A DNA stretch of 64,000 nucleotides, from positions 710,541,202 through 710,605,201 of the forward strand of contig NC_064617.1 of NCBI RefSeq assembly GCF_023898315.1, given 5' to 3'. The notes beneath the pieces are model-generated. The model worked only from the letters and a program-made list of their open reading frames with translations. It did no database searches and was not told the origin of the DNA. Positions 24,771 through 37,458 of the stretch are shown here, piece by piece; the stretch's first letter is position 1; each line of letters starts with the position of its first letter. A program made the translations under genes and the position numbers. The DNA comes from Schistocerca nitens (Eukaryota; Arthropoda; Insecta; Orthoptera; Acrididae).

Positions 24771-25864
24771 CTCAGTTTTAAAGTAAGGACACCAGATCTA
24801 ACTTTGTGCCTAATTTTTATATATGTCATTGATTTTCTAATATATTTTGGTTATTAATAGTTAGTATCTTTCATTATAGGGCAAAATCAGTAATTGTTTC
24901 ATAAGTTACATTCTGTTGTTGATGCATAAACAAACATAAATTCTGTACTAATTGTAAACATTTGGAAGATGAAATGCTTTTATTCTTAGAGTATCTATTT
25001 GGCTCTAGTTGGAGACATGTTAACAAAACCAGCCCTTAGTTATTTCCAAAGTAATTAACATTTTTGTCAAAAGTATTGTTTACATAATAATATTTGTTAA
25101 TTTCATGATTAAAACAAATAATTTGGCTTAACCCTTGTAGTAGGAGAAAATATTAAGAAGATGGAATTTTTGATGTATTCATTTGATTTAATGAGTTAAG
25201 TTTTAATTGTAATTTCTGTAAATTTAACTTTAAACAATATGTAGTTTCAGTATCTATTATTGTGATGATGTATAAGGGCCTGATTTTTGGTCACGAGACA
25301 GTCAGTCCACGGCTGAGTTGCAGACGAAGAACCTGTGTTGGTTAGAATGACAACAATGCGTCGACTTAACAGTGTAGTAAGTGTTAGACAATTAGATCGT
25401 GTGTCGTAACAGTGACAGTGTCTGCTCCATATGTACCTTTCTATTCTTCAAGAACTGTGAACTTTGTGGTTAGGCTTTTACTGCTTGTAGGTTTCAACAG
25501 TAAACTATTGTAGCAGTATGTGGATGGTTCACCTGCTAACTAATAATGAGGCTTATAGGAAGTTAGAACAATAGTGCACTGGCCATATATAACTGTGTAT
25601 TATTGGGGGGTTGTGAAAATTGATAGTAAAAGACTATGAAACACAACTGTGCATCTGTCGGCTACATCATTTACAGTAGACAGTAGTTGCACATCCAAGT
25701 CCTATTTTTTCAGCCAGTACATCAACACCAAGGACAATAAACGAAGAAATAAATAAAAGTAGGCAACCCTCTACAAGATGAGTAGGAAAAACAGTTCTAT
25801 AATACATGAAATGTATTTGCAGTTGTGAATATGAACAACTATCAGCTGTGTAAAGGAATAACAA
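24771..25864. other. AT-rich intronic stretch, no gene recognised
   Basis: No supported coding frame. The interval 25260-25660 is more complex in composition than its surroundings and could be a piece of a long terminal repeat, but I found no second copy or TG..CA boundaries. Confidence 0.4.
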
Positions 25865-25990
25865 CAATGAAAATTTGTGCCGGACTGAGACTTGAACCCA
25901 ACTTTCCTGCTTATTGTGAATGGTTGCCTTAACTATTAAGCTATCTGAGCATGGATCACATCCAAACCCAAAGTTCCATATGTCATCAAC
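25865..25990 (-). repeat. tRNA-derived SINE (minus strand)
   Basis: Minus-strand reading gives the B box GGTTCAAGTCTCAGTCCGGC (25898-25879), with the A-box-like segment upstream near 25950-25935. The B-box context resembles that of the SINE at 20020. Ends and duplication were not resolved. Confidence 0.55.
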
Positions 25991-27639
25991 CCTGTGTGTA
26001 CAACATGCACTCATACATCCATTACGTATATTCCCGTACAGAGGAGACATTTTAATTGAAAGTCACTTGCCTGGTGTCAGCAGGTAAATATTATATTGCA
26101 GTGCCTGTGGTGTTCAGAAGTACAATGCATGTTTTTTAGCCATGCATGCATGTCCAAAGGAACAGGCACTGTGGCAGCTACAGCCATTACGAAATGTATT
26201 CACAATTGCAAACATGGACAACCATCATTGTTCTCAGTCCATTATATAGCTGATGTTTGTTTGAGATCAAATATCTGCAACTGGGCAGCCAGATGACAAA
26301 AGACACAGGTGGGCAGATGTGGACAAACAGTTGACCTAGGGGCAGTTAGGCAGCCTATGCAAAAGTGCTGAATTGTCCAAGTGCATGCAGGCAGGGGTGG
26401 CCATGTAGCCTGCATATGCATAGAATGTATGCAACAGGACCACCTGGTGGGTAATCTATACTCACTGCACCTGCCTGAGGGATGGCCACAAGTATACAAA
26501 CCTGTACCCTCTGGGGCAGCTATGTTGATAAACACAGATGACTGGCTCTTTTTATCAGTTAATGGTAGAATATATTAAGAAATTTATTAAACATAAACAT
26601 TAAATTTGCTCATATAATCTGCATAATGCTTACATACATACTTTTGAAAGTATTGGAACATGGATGATATTCTCTATAAGGAATTATACTATCAGCAATA
26701 AAGTTTGGAAAATAGAAAAGATGTAATGAAATAAACTGCCTGATATTTAGATATGACTTTGCAATAATCTCTAAAAATCTCCTAGCTGAATTAGTATAAA
26801 TGAATCTCTGGAAGTTAATACCACAGGAAAAGACTTAGGGATCTCAGTGATAGAAATAGAATTCACTGGTAATGTCAAAGATATACAACAATTTTTATTT
26901 TAGATATCAGCATAATAGAAAAGGATACATAGGGTGGGAAAAAAAGGAAGAAGAAGAAGAAGAAGAGAAATGCCCCATATGAAAAGATTCATGAAATGCT
27001 AACTGTGCACAGAACTTCATACCCAACCATATTTGCAACAAAAAGTGTGTCTAAAAATGCAAAAATTGGTAGACCTATACAACACCACAGTGACTGTGAA
27101 ATGCTTGTTGGTAACAAACAACAGCACTCAGTGATAAATTAGATAAAGCAGAGACATTAGAAGGAAGATTTAGGAAGAGAATATGAAATCAATTAGTTAC
27201 CACAGCTATAAAATTTAAAAATAGTGGCAAAATATAAAAAAAAACATAAAAACACAGTAGGGATAATACACAGAATACAATTTTTTTTAGATATTCATAC
27301 TTGTGAGTGACAGTCTTAGAAAGATAACAGATTAGTACCTACAGAACAATAAGACAGTGCTAAATGGGTTCTTGAAATTAAAATAAAAAAGAAACACTTT
27401 TAAATGGGAAGAAATAACAAAAATATAGGGTTAAAGAAGAAAGTGTTATAAATGCAATTCCCTAATAGAATGGATATTTAGATCAAATGTCTCAAAAGAG
27501 AGGGAACTGAAATATTGTGACATGATTACACAAAACTGGAGGAAAAGGAAACAACAGAAAGAAATGAAATTTACATGTTATTCTCAAATATCTTTAATAT
27601 AAAGAAATAAAAACAATTACAAACAGTGGAAAGTCCATG
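25991..27639. other. Intronic stretch with unassigned repetitive-looking sequence
   Basis: 26096-26580 holds overlapping short open frames on both strands with no recognisable domain; I suspect a repeat but cannot name it. 26580-27640 is A-rich with a short GAA run near 26948-26968. No gene is supported. Confidence 0.35.
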
Positions 27640-28703
27640 ACTGAATAATAACAATACAGAAAGGATAGATTGCTACTCTCCACATTCACACAACAACTCA
27701 TATACATATGTCCACTGTGTCAGGGCACTCAGACACGATTATGATTGTATCTGTACCTGATGGGAACAGCAGTCTGATAGTGGGTGTATGGAAGAGGCAT
27801 CGGATGGGGAGAGTGAGGGATGGCAGGAGAGAAGTGTGGGAAGATGCCAGTGCTCCAGCTATAAAATTCTCCTGGACTGCAGTCCTAAATTCCTGAATCT
27901 CATCTCCCAGATGGAAACACTTGCCCTCCAGAATCTAGAGCAGCATGCATGATGTCACCTCAAGAAACTGTCCAGTCGCATCACCTTCTACCACTATCCA
28001 CCACACCACAAGAGCCTCCATCAAACTTCCCCTGCATCCCCAAAAGCCACCAAATCCCACCATGTAGACCTGCTACATTTAACATACCCTCAGAAACTGC
28101 CTCCCATCACCCTTTAGAACCCAGAACCTAAACAGACCCATAAAACAGTCATGAATCTCTCCTCAAAAAGCCTCAGTTCCACAGAAGTATTAGTCCATTC
28201 CAAACACATTATCTTTCATTGCACTCCCAAATTCAGTTGTGCTGGGCTTGTTAAAGACCTTCTCTCTATCTTCTGCCATCTACAGCAGAGACATTTTTCA
28301 TCACTGTTATAGACTCAATCCGAAACCAATATTGAGTCCTGCCTGACTCAACTTACTCCTCCATTCAACCATCACTCATCTCTGCTGCCCCCAAATCACT
28401 CCATGTTAACTTTCCAGAATTTTATAACCTTTAACCCTGCTTCACAGTAATTCTCAAAATACCTCAACATGGAAACTAACCTCACATCTGCAGAAAGGAC
28501 TACAACTCACCATCTAAAACTGATGCCTGAATTATATTCCTACCTGCCAACAAAGAATCCACCACTGTGCCTATGAATCACAGGAATTACCAGCTGTCAG
28601 GTACATCCACATACAAGCCCTACCACAGTAGCCCCCTTTCTGAAATCCAGCAGGTTCTCCAGTCCCTCCTCAAATCCTTAGGTTCATTCCAAAACGTCTC
28701 CCT

Positions 28704-28707
<4 letters not shown>

Positions 28708-28738
<31 letters not shown>
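28708..28738. repeat. (TC)n microsatellite
   Basis: About 15 TC units within the Penelope-like element; creates a Leu-Ser repeat in one spurious frame. Confidence 0.95.
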
Positions 28739-28747
<9 letters not shown>

Positions 28748-29879
28748 CCCCACCACTCCCCACATCCTTATCTCCTACATGCTTCTTAAATTTCATAAAC
28801 CCAACAACCACCCAGAATGCACCATTGTCCCCCAAGGAGAGAATCTCTGCCCTGTGGACCAACACCTTCAGCTAAACTGTAAGCTACTCTCATTTGTAAA
28901 AGACATCAACCATTTCCTTCAATGACTCTGCACACTTCCTGTTCCTTTACCTATTTAGTGCCATGTTTGTTACTGTTGATGCAACCTCCCTCTACATCTA
29001 CACTAACATCCTCAGTCAACATCTAGCCTTTATTGAGTACTGCCTTTTCCAATGCCTGACTGACTTCAAACCTACACATCCTTCCTGGTCACCTATAATT
29101 ATTTCTCTTTTAAAGCCATGACCTAGGACTGGCCTGGTACAGCAATTGGCACCCACATGGCACTGTCCTATGCTAACCTATTCATGGGCCATCTGGAAGA
29201 ACCTTTACTAACCACCCAGAATACCAAATTCTCACTTGGTTGGGATTCATTGGTGTCATTTCATGATCTGAACAGAGGGTGAGGACACATTATTCACATT
29301 CCTCCAGAAGCTCGATATTTTCTCCCCAATTTGCTTCACCTGGTTCCCCTCAGCCCAACTAGTTACTTTCTTCAGTGTTGACCTCCACCTTGAGGATGGC
29401 TACCTCTGTCGACAACAAACCTACCAACCATGAACTTGAATCTATACTTCCACTTTGATAGCTGCCACCCATTCCATACCAAGAAGTCTGTTCCATATAG
29501 GTTAGCCATCCATAGTCATTGCATCTGCAGTGGTAAGTAGTTCCTCTCCAGATATTCCAAGGATCTCATTGACACCTTCACAACCTAAATTATCCTCACA
29601 GCCCTGTCCACAAACATATCTCCCATGCCTTGCCTCACCAGTCCCCTGCTACCCTTCACATATCAACTGTCCAGCCACAAAGTAACATTTCTCTTGTGAC
29701 ACAGCACTACAAAGGACTGGAGCAACTGAACCACATGCTCCACCAGGATTGTGCCCTGAAATTAGAAATATCCTCTGCACTATCCTCCCTACCCCTGTCA
29801 TAGTGGTATTCCGCTGCCCTCCCAGGGTATGAATATCACTGTCAATTCCTGCTCCACTCCTGCTCCAAGCCTCATGCCT

Positions 29880-30180
29880 CATGGCATACATGCCTGCAAT
29901 ACACTCAGATGCAAGACCTGCTCCATACATCCTCCCACTAGCACCTATTACAGTCCTGTCACTGACATCTCCTACCCCATTACAGGCAGGCCCACCTGTG
30001 CAAGCAGCCACTTGATTTATCATCTATCAAGCATGACAACTAAAAAGCAGTTGGCACACATGAATGGGCACCACAAAACTGTGACTAAGGGACAGCTGGA
30101 TCACACAGTTGTTAAACATGCCTCACAACATGATGTGCTTCAGTTTTATGACTGATTCACAGCCTGTGCCATCTTTATAC
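29880..30180 (+). pseudogene. GIY-YIG endonuclease domain of Penelope-like element, core motif lost
   Basis: The frame 29829-30155 keeps the Cys-rich lead ('RCKTCSIHPPTST'), 'SHLIYHLSS' (first tyrosine strand), 'LAHMNGHHKT' (arginine-helix region with R replaced by H or lost) and the later 'HASQHDVLQFYD'. In intact relatives the tyrosine strand is followed by a short loop and a 'YVG' motif; here the sequence passes from 'YHLSS' straight to 'MTTKKQ'. The nuclease core is therefore deleted. Confidence 0.65.
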
Positions 30181-30843
30181 TTCCAATCAACACCAAATTT
30201 TCTAAATTGTGTAGGCAGGAAATCTCTGTACAACATATCCTTCATTTCCATAACCCTCGTGGCCTCGACATTCATTAGTCCCTGTGATCTACCTGTCTAT
30301 AATCCTCCCTGTTCCCATTCCAGTACTACGCGTACCTTCTATGCTGCCAGCACATCTAAACAGTTCTTTCCTCTACTCCTCTTTCTTAAGCCTCTAGATG
30401 CTGTATGTAGCAGCCATATCCTGTCCCTACCACATGCTTCCACAGATAGCACCAGAATCTTCCCCAACCATTATGTTGCTAACCCTCTCCCTCCCCATCC
30501 ACCTCTCTTCCTTATTCCCAGTACCCAGCCATGCTACATTGCTGCTAAGATCAGACACAGCTACAATTGTAGTCAGGCCTTAGCACCAGAGAGAGTGGTC
30601 GTGTGTGTGAGTTGTTGTCCATAAATTTCCTACTTCTCAAAGAAGGAACTAGTTTGAAAGCTGATAATTTCTAGCTTTCTGTTTCACTGTGCCTGTCTGT
30701 GACTCAATGCTTCTTCTGTGTGTTGAGTAGCAATTTATTCTTCCACATTGTTGTGAAAACCATAACAATAGCATCAACAACTATACTGTAAAACATTCCA
30801 TTAGTTTAAATTCAAAAGTAATCCATAATAAGTCATTACTCAC

Positions 30844-31005
30844 CTACTGCCATCCACACTACAAATCGTACCCAGGTAAGTGAAGGAAGATTCACCATGA
30901 GAGCAATGTTGAAGAAAATACTCAGTGATGGTATTATAGGAACGTAGGGCACCTTGAAACGCAGACCTAATGTATTTTGTTGATGAGAGCCCATAACCAA
31001 AACAC
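30844..31005 (-). CDS. CAT amino acid transporter, fifth exon in window
   Basis: The acceptor TTACAG|GTGTTT opens the exon at 31005 and the donor GTAG|GTGAGT closes it at 30844 (162 bp). The first two bases complete a codon with the last base of the exon ending at 37790, giving Cys. The frame encodes 'VLVMGSHQQNTLGLRFKVP', then 'YVPIIPSLSIFFNIALMVNL' and 'TWVRFVVWMAV', the last two membrane helices of CAT proteins. Phe-Lys-Val-Pro before the helix is a family signature. It ends one base into a Gly codon that continues at 11559. No stops occur in this frame; the other frames are interrupted or meaningless. Confidence 0.95.
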
Positions 31006-33518
31006 CTGTAACAGTAATAAGATATCATATACAGTGTTTTGAAATGACAACTATGCAAGGCTCTGGGAGGATTTGGAACTTTTGAGGAAGGTGGGAGTGT
31101 ATGGTTTTGGTGAGATAGGATTTAGGTATTAGTTCCTGGGAAGAGTGCAGGCTTTTTAAAGAGGGATTGTTGATCATCTTAAAGTATACTCTTGGTATCT
31201 TTATGGCAAATTCTATAAATAAAGGTATCAAAGACCTGGTAAAGAAGCTCCCTTGAACACTCCTCTGAGCCAAGCAGCTCTCTGGCAGACCTTTTGTGGA
31301 ACTTTAAGGAGATGATATGCTCTTATTTCTCTTGATTAATATTGGAAAGATCTTTGGAAACTTAAATTAAAAATTTAAAACTAATATAACAAACTATATT
31401 TAGACAGACAGAAATATGATATCTGTTAACTGCTGAAACTTCAAACACAACAACAATTTCAAATAGTGAAAGACAGGTTGCTCTGCTGTTTGATGAAAAA
31501 GTAACCAACAAACTTTTGTATTAAATACAAGCTTAGTTTAAAGTTAGTTGTTTGCTGTTAAATAAAACATTGCACAGGTCATAATTCAGCCCTTCTTGTA
31601 ACAAAGCTGATGAATTTCTTCCAGCTGTTATGCTTTTCTTCTCCCAGAAATTATTACAATTTCTTTGTCCAAATTTTGTGATGTCATCTAAAGATCTCAA
31701 ATATTGACCCAGGGCCTAGTCAACTTAACTTTATTATCTACTACATTCCTATGGTTATCAGGAGTTAATGAGCCAGCTAAGTTGCCTAAAAACTGTGCTA
31801 AGTACAAAACGTCAGTAATTTCAGTTTTTGTTGTGATTGTTCATATTTAAGTATAAACCTGATTACTAATTTCCTGATAAAGTAGACAAGAAAGATGTAT
31901 AAATAACAATGTATCCCTCCAGTCAAAGACGAAAATGTTTTAGCAACATTTACATTTGCACTCACTTAATTACAGAGTAATTAGCTTACTTAGTAAAAAC
32001 ATTGTTACTGAAATAAAATCCCATATTTTTTCAAACCAGCTAGTGTGATTTAATAGAAATGATTTTTGTGTCTAAAAGTCTTTTTTAAAACAAAATTTCC
32101 CTCATATTCAGTTACTCAAAGTGTAAATCTTTAATTATAATTTATGAAAATTCAGAAAACAACAATATCTAAATTCAGTCATACTTATTACAAACCTATA
32201 CAAGAGGCAGGTTGGAAGCCATTTTAAATCAGTCTGCAATGAGTTTGAATGGAGCAAGACCTAAGTCCAATGATATGTGGAAATGTCCTGCAGACAATGC
32301 ATAGTAATATAAATTGTAGGTCAGAAATGTTCTAGAATTCATCTAGATTTCATGTCCAGGAGTTTATTCAGAAACCCAATGAGGGTTTTAAATGTATATT
32401 GGGTAGTGAATGTGTAATTAGTATCATAGACTATGTCAAACTTCAGTAATGCTAACTGTAAAAATAGGGTCAGACTGTGAACTGTGTTATTCACAACAAC
32501 GATTACTGTGCACATTATTTAAGTATTAATATGACTGTTAGATTTCGAGGACAGTAATATGAGAGCTTTATACAATGACTGAACTCAAGGCTTTTCACAC
32601 ATACTCACAACTAACAAATTTGAGGTGCTGTCTCCCAATGAAACTGAAACTGAGTCAGTGAGACACACTTCACCTACTGGGGCACTTGCTGTGTCCTGTG
32701 TCCAGTGAAAGAAAGCACAAGAGGGTAGGGTCTGTTAACTGTCAGCAATTCAAGTGAACAACATCACCATAAGTACTCAGTATGTATGCCTGGACACTTC
32801 ATTCTCAATGTTAAAGAGACTTATCCAGCCATTGAGAAAACAAGTTGCAACAAACAGTAGGTTGTGGACACTTAGTAAAAAATGATGTACATTGTCTGAC
32901 CGCTGAGGTCATACTTGGATCATTCTAGTGACTGGCAGAGATGGCTGAGAACACCAGCCTCTTCATATTTCTAGGAAGCTAACAGTCTGTTGTATCGTAT
33001 CCAGAACTGATTGTGACCCCTGGTTCTGAGTCAATTGGTTGGTTTCAAACAGAGTCTTTGAAGATTCTGTGACATGTTAGGCTGCTGCTACTTGCTAGCC
33101 TTGCACTATTGTCCTCCTAAGTGGGTCAGTGGTAAACTTTACATGCAAGACTGATACCCAGGCAGCTGACTCTGTGTGGAATACACACCAGAGGTTTTTA
33201 GATTAAGTGTACCTCCACCCAGTCGATATAGTGAGAGCTGTATGAGAACCCAAAATGGTGTTAGTGTAAAGTCCAAAGTATGTGCTGTAAAGCTGGAACT
33301 ATTAAAAGCCTTTTGGTCAACTATTTAACCGGGTTTTGAAGTGCCCCTAAAAAGACAATGGAACTCATGTAATACCAGAAAATGGGCTAAAACCTGAAAG
33401 TGATAGCAGTGAGTTACTTTTGGTGAATTGAAATGTATACCAAAAGGGGAAGCTGATAAGAAATGTAAGTGATACGTTCACCAACTGTAAGCAAGAAACT
33501 CAAATCCTTCAGGATATA
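31006..33518. other. Intronic stretch, no gene recognised
   Basis: AT-rich, with no long open frame. The last ~150 bases before the Tc1 insertion at 33519 may belong to a decayed LINE continuing at 34943, since an EN-like frame resumes there. Confidence 0.4.
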
Positions 33519-34940
33519 CACTCCTGGAAATGGAAAAAAGAACACATTGACACCGGTGTGTCAGACCCACCATACTTGCTCCGGACACTGCGAGAGGGCT
33601 GTACAAGCAATGATCACACGCACGGCACAGCGGACACACCAGGAACCGTGGTGTTGGCCGTCGAATGGCGCTAGCTGCGCAGCATTTGTGCACCGCCGCC
33701 GTCAGTGTCAGCCAGTTTGCCGTGGCATATGGAGCTCCATCGCAGTCTTTAACACTGGTAGCATGCCGCGACAGCGTGGACGTGAACCGTATGTGCAGTT
33801 GACGGACTTTGAGTGAGGGCGTATAGTGGGCATGCGGGAGGCCGGGTGGACGTACCGCCAAATTGCTCAACACGTGGGGCGTGAGGTCTCCACAGTACAT
33901 CGATGTTGTCGCCAGTGGTCGGTGGAAGGTGCACGTGCCCGTCGACCTGGGACCGGACCGCAGCGACGCACGGATGCACGCCAAGACCGTAGGATCCTAC
34001 GCAGTGCCGTAGGGGACCGCACCGCCACTTCCCAGCAAATTAGGGACACTGTTGCTCCTGGGGTATCGGCGAGGACCATTCACAACTGTCTCCATGAAGC
34101 TGGGCTACGGTCCCGCACACCGTTAGGCCATCTTCCGCTCACGCCCCAACATCGTGCAGCCCGCCTCCAGTGGTGTCGCGACAGGCGTGAATGGAGGGAC
34201 GAATGGAGATGTGTCGTCTTCAGCGATGAGAGTCGCTTCTGCCTTGGTGCCAATGATGGTCGTATGCGTGTTTGGTGCCATGCAGGTGAGCTCCACAATC
34301 AGGACTGCATACGACCGAGGCACACAGGGCCAACACCCAGCATCATGGTGTGGGGAGCGATCTCCTACACTGGCCGTACACCACTGGTGATCATCGAGGG
34401 GACACTGAATAGTGCACGGTACATCCAAACCGTCATCGAACCCATCGTTCTACCATTCCTAGACCGGCAAGGGAACTTGCTGTTCCAACAGGACAATGCA
34501 CGTCCGCATGTATCCCGTGCCACCCAACGTGCTCTAGAAGGTGTAAGTCAACTACCCTGGCCAGCAAGATCTCCGGATCTGTCCCCCATTGAGCATGTTT
34601 GGGACTGGATGAAGCGTCGTCTCACGCGGTCTGCACGTCCAGCACGAACGCTGGTCCAACTGAGGCACCAGCTGGAAATGGCATGGCAAGCCATTCCACA
34701 GGACTACATCCAGCATCTCTACGATCGTCTCCATGGGAGAATAGCAGCCTGCATTGCTGCGAAAGGTGGATATACACTGTACTAGTGCCGACATTGTGCA
34801 TGCTCTGTTGCCTGTGTCTATGTGCCTGTGGTTCTGTCAGTGTGATCATGTGATGTATCTGACCCCAGGAATGTGTCAATAAAGTTTCCCCTTCCTGGGA
34901 CAATGAATTCACGGTGTTCTTATTTCAATTTCCAGGAGTG
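33519..34940 (+). mobile_element. Tc1-family transposon, copy 1
   Basis: 1,422 bp, flanked by TA on both sides (33517-33518, 34941-34942). The inverted ends start CACTCCTGGAAAT and match over about 27 bp with a few mismatches. It is markedly GC-richer than the surrounding intron. It is nearly identical to copies 2 (42938-44359) and 3 (47001-48409). The transposase has one nonsense codon. Confidence 0.95.
33763..34785 (+). pseudogene. Tc1 transposase, copy 1, premature stop at codon 18
   Basis: Aligned to copy 2, the frame starts at 33763 (MPRQRG) and is continuous to 34785, except for TGA at 33814-33816 where copy 2 has CGA (Arg). Translation from the internal ATG at 33826 would give 319 residues lacking the first 21. 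N-terminal helix-turn-helix domains ('GWTYRQIAQHVG', 'ARTIHNCLHEAGL') are followed by the catalytic regions: 'VVFSDESRF' (first Asp), 'QQDNARPH' (second Asp) and 'SPIEHVWD' (Glu). Confidence 0.92.
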
Positions 34941-34942
34941 TA

Positions 34943-35230
34943 TACTGAAGTTGCTTACAAATCCCCAAATGTAACAGAAAACAGTAGCCCTACAGAAAAC
35001 CTGAGGTAGCTAGTAAATGTATTGTTCATTCACACCATCATCATTAGAGGAGACTTCAATCATCCAACAAACAATCCAATACTAAATGATTTCGTCAAAA
35101 ATTACCTAGAAAAGAGATCTAAGAAGAAAGCTCATGATGAAATTATATTGGAACTATTATCAACAATAGACTTGATCTCTTTGAGGACATTCATGTTCAA
35201 TTGTTTCAGTGATGAATGATTGCCAAAGTA
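34943..35230 (+). mobile_element. Fragment of LINE endonuclease, interrupted by Tc1
   Basis: The frame 35022-35219 reads 'TIIIRGDFNHPTNNPI', the conserved GDFN(H) motif of LINE endonucleases, followed by a plausible but decayed continuation. Upstream, 'TEVAYKSPN' resembles the 'VYRSPN' block that normally precedes it. The Tc1 copy 1 insertion separates it from the sequence before 33517. Confidence 0.45.
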
Positions 35231-36293
35231 CGAAGGGCAACTAAAATATGTAGAAAGAGTTACATGTTCAGTCAACTAGATAAAAAGGCAACATTGTCAT
35301 AACTCGAGGTGGAACTTGTAAATTGCTTGCACTGCAGGTTTTGTTGAGAAGGTGCACAATCTAATAATAATAAGTCACACATGACCACACAAGATGTTGT
35401 TTAAGAGGTTCAAATGAGCCAAGATTTTGTACATGATTTTTACTTGAGAATTTAAAAATTCACAGAGTTTCTGAAAACTATAATAATTCCAATCTTTAAC
35501 AAGAGTGTGTACGTAGGCTGGACTCACAGGTACAGAAAATACAATCTATGAGTTTCTTTTCTTGAAGGCCAGTAAAGCTATAATAGATGTAATGAAAGAC
35601 TAAGACAATGCTGAGTGTGTTCTCCGAAACCCATGGAACTATACAATATGAATATGCACTGGTAAGACAGACGATAACAAAATGTATTATCAAGGAGTTC
35701 TCTGATGATCTTATGTTGCAGTTTGGCATAAAATACCTCTCAAAGGAGTAAGACTCACCTCTGCATCACATCAATGCTCCAACTCATTCATCACAGTTAG
35801 TCCAGTTTTTCATGGTAAAAAAATGGAATTCCATTTGTATGTCAAGCTCCTTGCTCTACAGACACGTCTCCTGGACACATTTCTAGTTTTCAAACTAAAA
35901 ATGACCCCACAAGGGTTCAGTTTTAGGACTAGAGAGGAGATAATGCAGAATGTGGTTTTAGACATGAAGGTCTTTCCAAGGGACAACTTTCAAAATGGTT
36001 TCCCACTGTCGACAGAAATTTAGGGCAAATGTATGGTGTTCCAAGTGGCCTAGTTTGAATGAGATCTCACATTTAGGATTTTTATGGTTATCCTTAATCA
36101 CTTCAGATAATGCCAAGATGGTTAATTTGAAAAGGACACAGCTAATTTCTTCCACATACTGTCCAATCTGTACATCTAACCCATCTCTGGTTGCCTCATC
36201 ACTGACTATGTGTTAAATCCTAGTATCTCTTCCTTCCTTCATGAATTAGAGTTCTAACCTGTCATCAAAATTTTTTTCTGGCTAATAATGAGG
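35231..36293. other. Intronic stretch, nothing recognised
   Basis: Only short frames without domains; no repeats evident. Confidence 0.4.
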
Positions 36294-36295
36294 TA

Positions 36296-37458
36296 CACTG
36301 TGTGATCAAATGGTTCCACACACTTCTTAGTGGACATTTGTATGAGGTGTGTCCACCATTCTTCACCTTTATAACAGCTTTAACTCTGCTGGGAACACTT
36401 TCAGTGAGGTGTCTGAATGTTTGTGGAAGAATACAAGCCCATTTTTCCTCAAGAGCTGGAATGAGAGAAAGTAGTGATGTTGGCCCCTAGGATCCAGAGT
36501 AAAGTCAACATTCCAACTCATCCCAAAGGTGGGGTTCAGGTTGGGACTCAGAGAAGGTCAGTTTAGTTCAGGAATGTTATTGTCCACAAAGCATTATCTC
36601 ACAGATATTGATTTATGACTGGGTGCACTTCATGCTGATGCAATCATCATCTCATAAATATTGCTCTACTGTACACAGTACACACTGCTATAATATGTGT
36701 TCATATCCTTCCTCATCTAGCATTTTCTTAAGTGCAATCTACATCTACATCCATATCACTCCTCTGCAAGTCACACCCAAGTGTCTGGCAGAGGGGACCA
36801 CATCCTAACCAAGAAAATCTCCCCTCTACTGCAACACATTTCCTCCCACGAGATTGTCACAGGGTATAGCATGATTCAGCACTCATGTCATTTGTGTCCA
36901 GTCATCTGCTATCCAGTGGTGTTACTCTTTATGCCATCTCAAATCTGCTTAGCACTGACTACAGATATGTGTGGCAAGAGCAGCTGCACAACTATTCCAT
37001 TTATTCCCTGCTCACAGTCATTGTGCTAGCCAGACTGCTGGTAGCATTTTGGAACTTTTCAAGGATTCCTCTGGCTGATCTCATTCGAGTTTTTTACAAC
37101 TACCCTCTACAATGCTTGACAGTCCATGTCTGCCAGTACATGAGGTCTGCTTGGTCTTCATTCAGCTGTGGTTTGTACCTTTGTGTTGCCACTTCACAGT
37201 CACATCACCAACAGTCGATATGGGATCTTTACAAGTGTTGAAATGTCCCTGGTGGATTTAATACCCAGATGACATCCAATGACTAGTTCATGTCCAAAGC
37301 CTCTGAGTTCCCCTGACTGACCCAGTCTGCTGTTATTGGTTCTCTGCTGATTATACAATACTCCCCAACTCCTTTTATACTGCTGGGTCTGCCTCTCATG
37401 ACATCTGGTGGCTAGTTCTTCATTACATGGGAGGGTCTTGATACTTTCGATCAATTAG
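36296..37458 (-). mobile_element. Decayed Tc1-like transposon with LINE-A sequence inside
   Basis: TA dinucleotides flank both ends (36294-36295, 37459-37460). The left end CACTGTGTGATCAAA and the right end (complement of TACTTTCGATCAATTAG) are related inverted termini, similar to those of the element at 53203-54700. Near the left end the minus strand encodes a decayed transposase C-terminus ('VPSRVKAVIKVKNGGHTSY'). In the middle, 36735-36870 matches the LINE-A 3' end. The element is far from coding. Confidence 0.65.
36735..36870 (-). mobile_element. LINE-A 3' terminal fragment
   Basis: Starts with the ACATCTACATCC tail at 36738 and continues with the GCAAGTCACAC and TGGCAGAGG blocks seen at the LINE-A 3' ends at 2353 and 58553. 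Read on the minus strand it is the last ~130 bases of the family. Confidence 0.65.

Larger units (their letters stand above)
27640..30760 (+). mobile_element. Penelope-like retroelement, degenerate
   Basis: The plus strand reads 'FVTVDATSLYIYTNI' near 28970-29010 and, in a shifted frame, 'AMGTRMAPSYANLFMGH'-type sequence at 29150-29200. These are RT motifs of Penelope-like elements. It then shows 'RCKTCSIHPPTSTYYSPVTD' and 'HMNGHHKTVTKGQLDH' at 29905-30110, the GIY-YIG nuclease region. The outer ends carry AGGATAGATTGCTACTC (27661) and its approximate complement (GAGTAGCAATTTATTCTT, 30725-30742), forming inverted termini. A (TC)n run lies inside at 28708-28738. Many stops make it inactive. 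Same strand opposition to the transporter as the LINE-A copy. Confidence 0.8.

Noticed and set aside
24771-25864. LTR retrotransposon long terminal repeat around 25260-25660
   Set aside because: No paired copy, primer-binding site or clear TG..CA boundaries in the window.
28567-28875. 102-codon frame with a Leu-Ser repeat
   Set aside because: Produced by the (TC)n microsatellite inside the degenerate Penelope-like element.
34123-34428. Antisense open frames of 70-128 codons across the Tc1 copies (also 43286-43847 and 47513-48179)
   Set aside because: They are shadows of the GC-rich transposase gene on the other strand and show no domain; the same frames recur in all copies because the DNA is identical.
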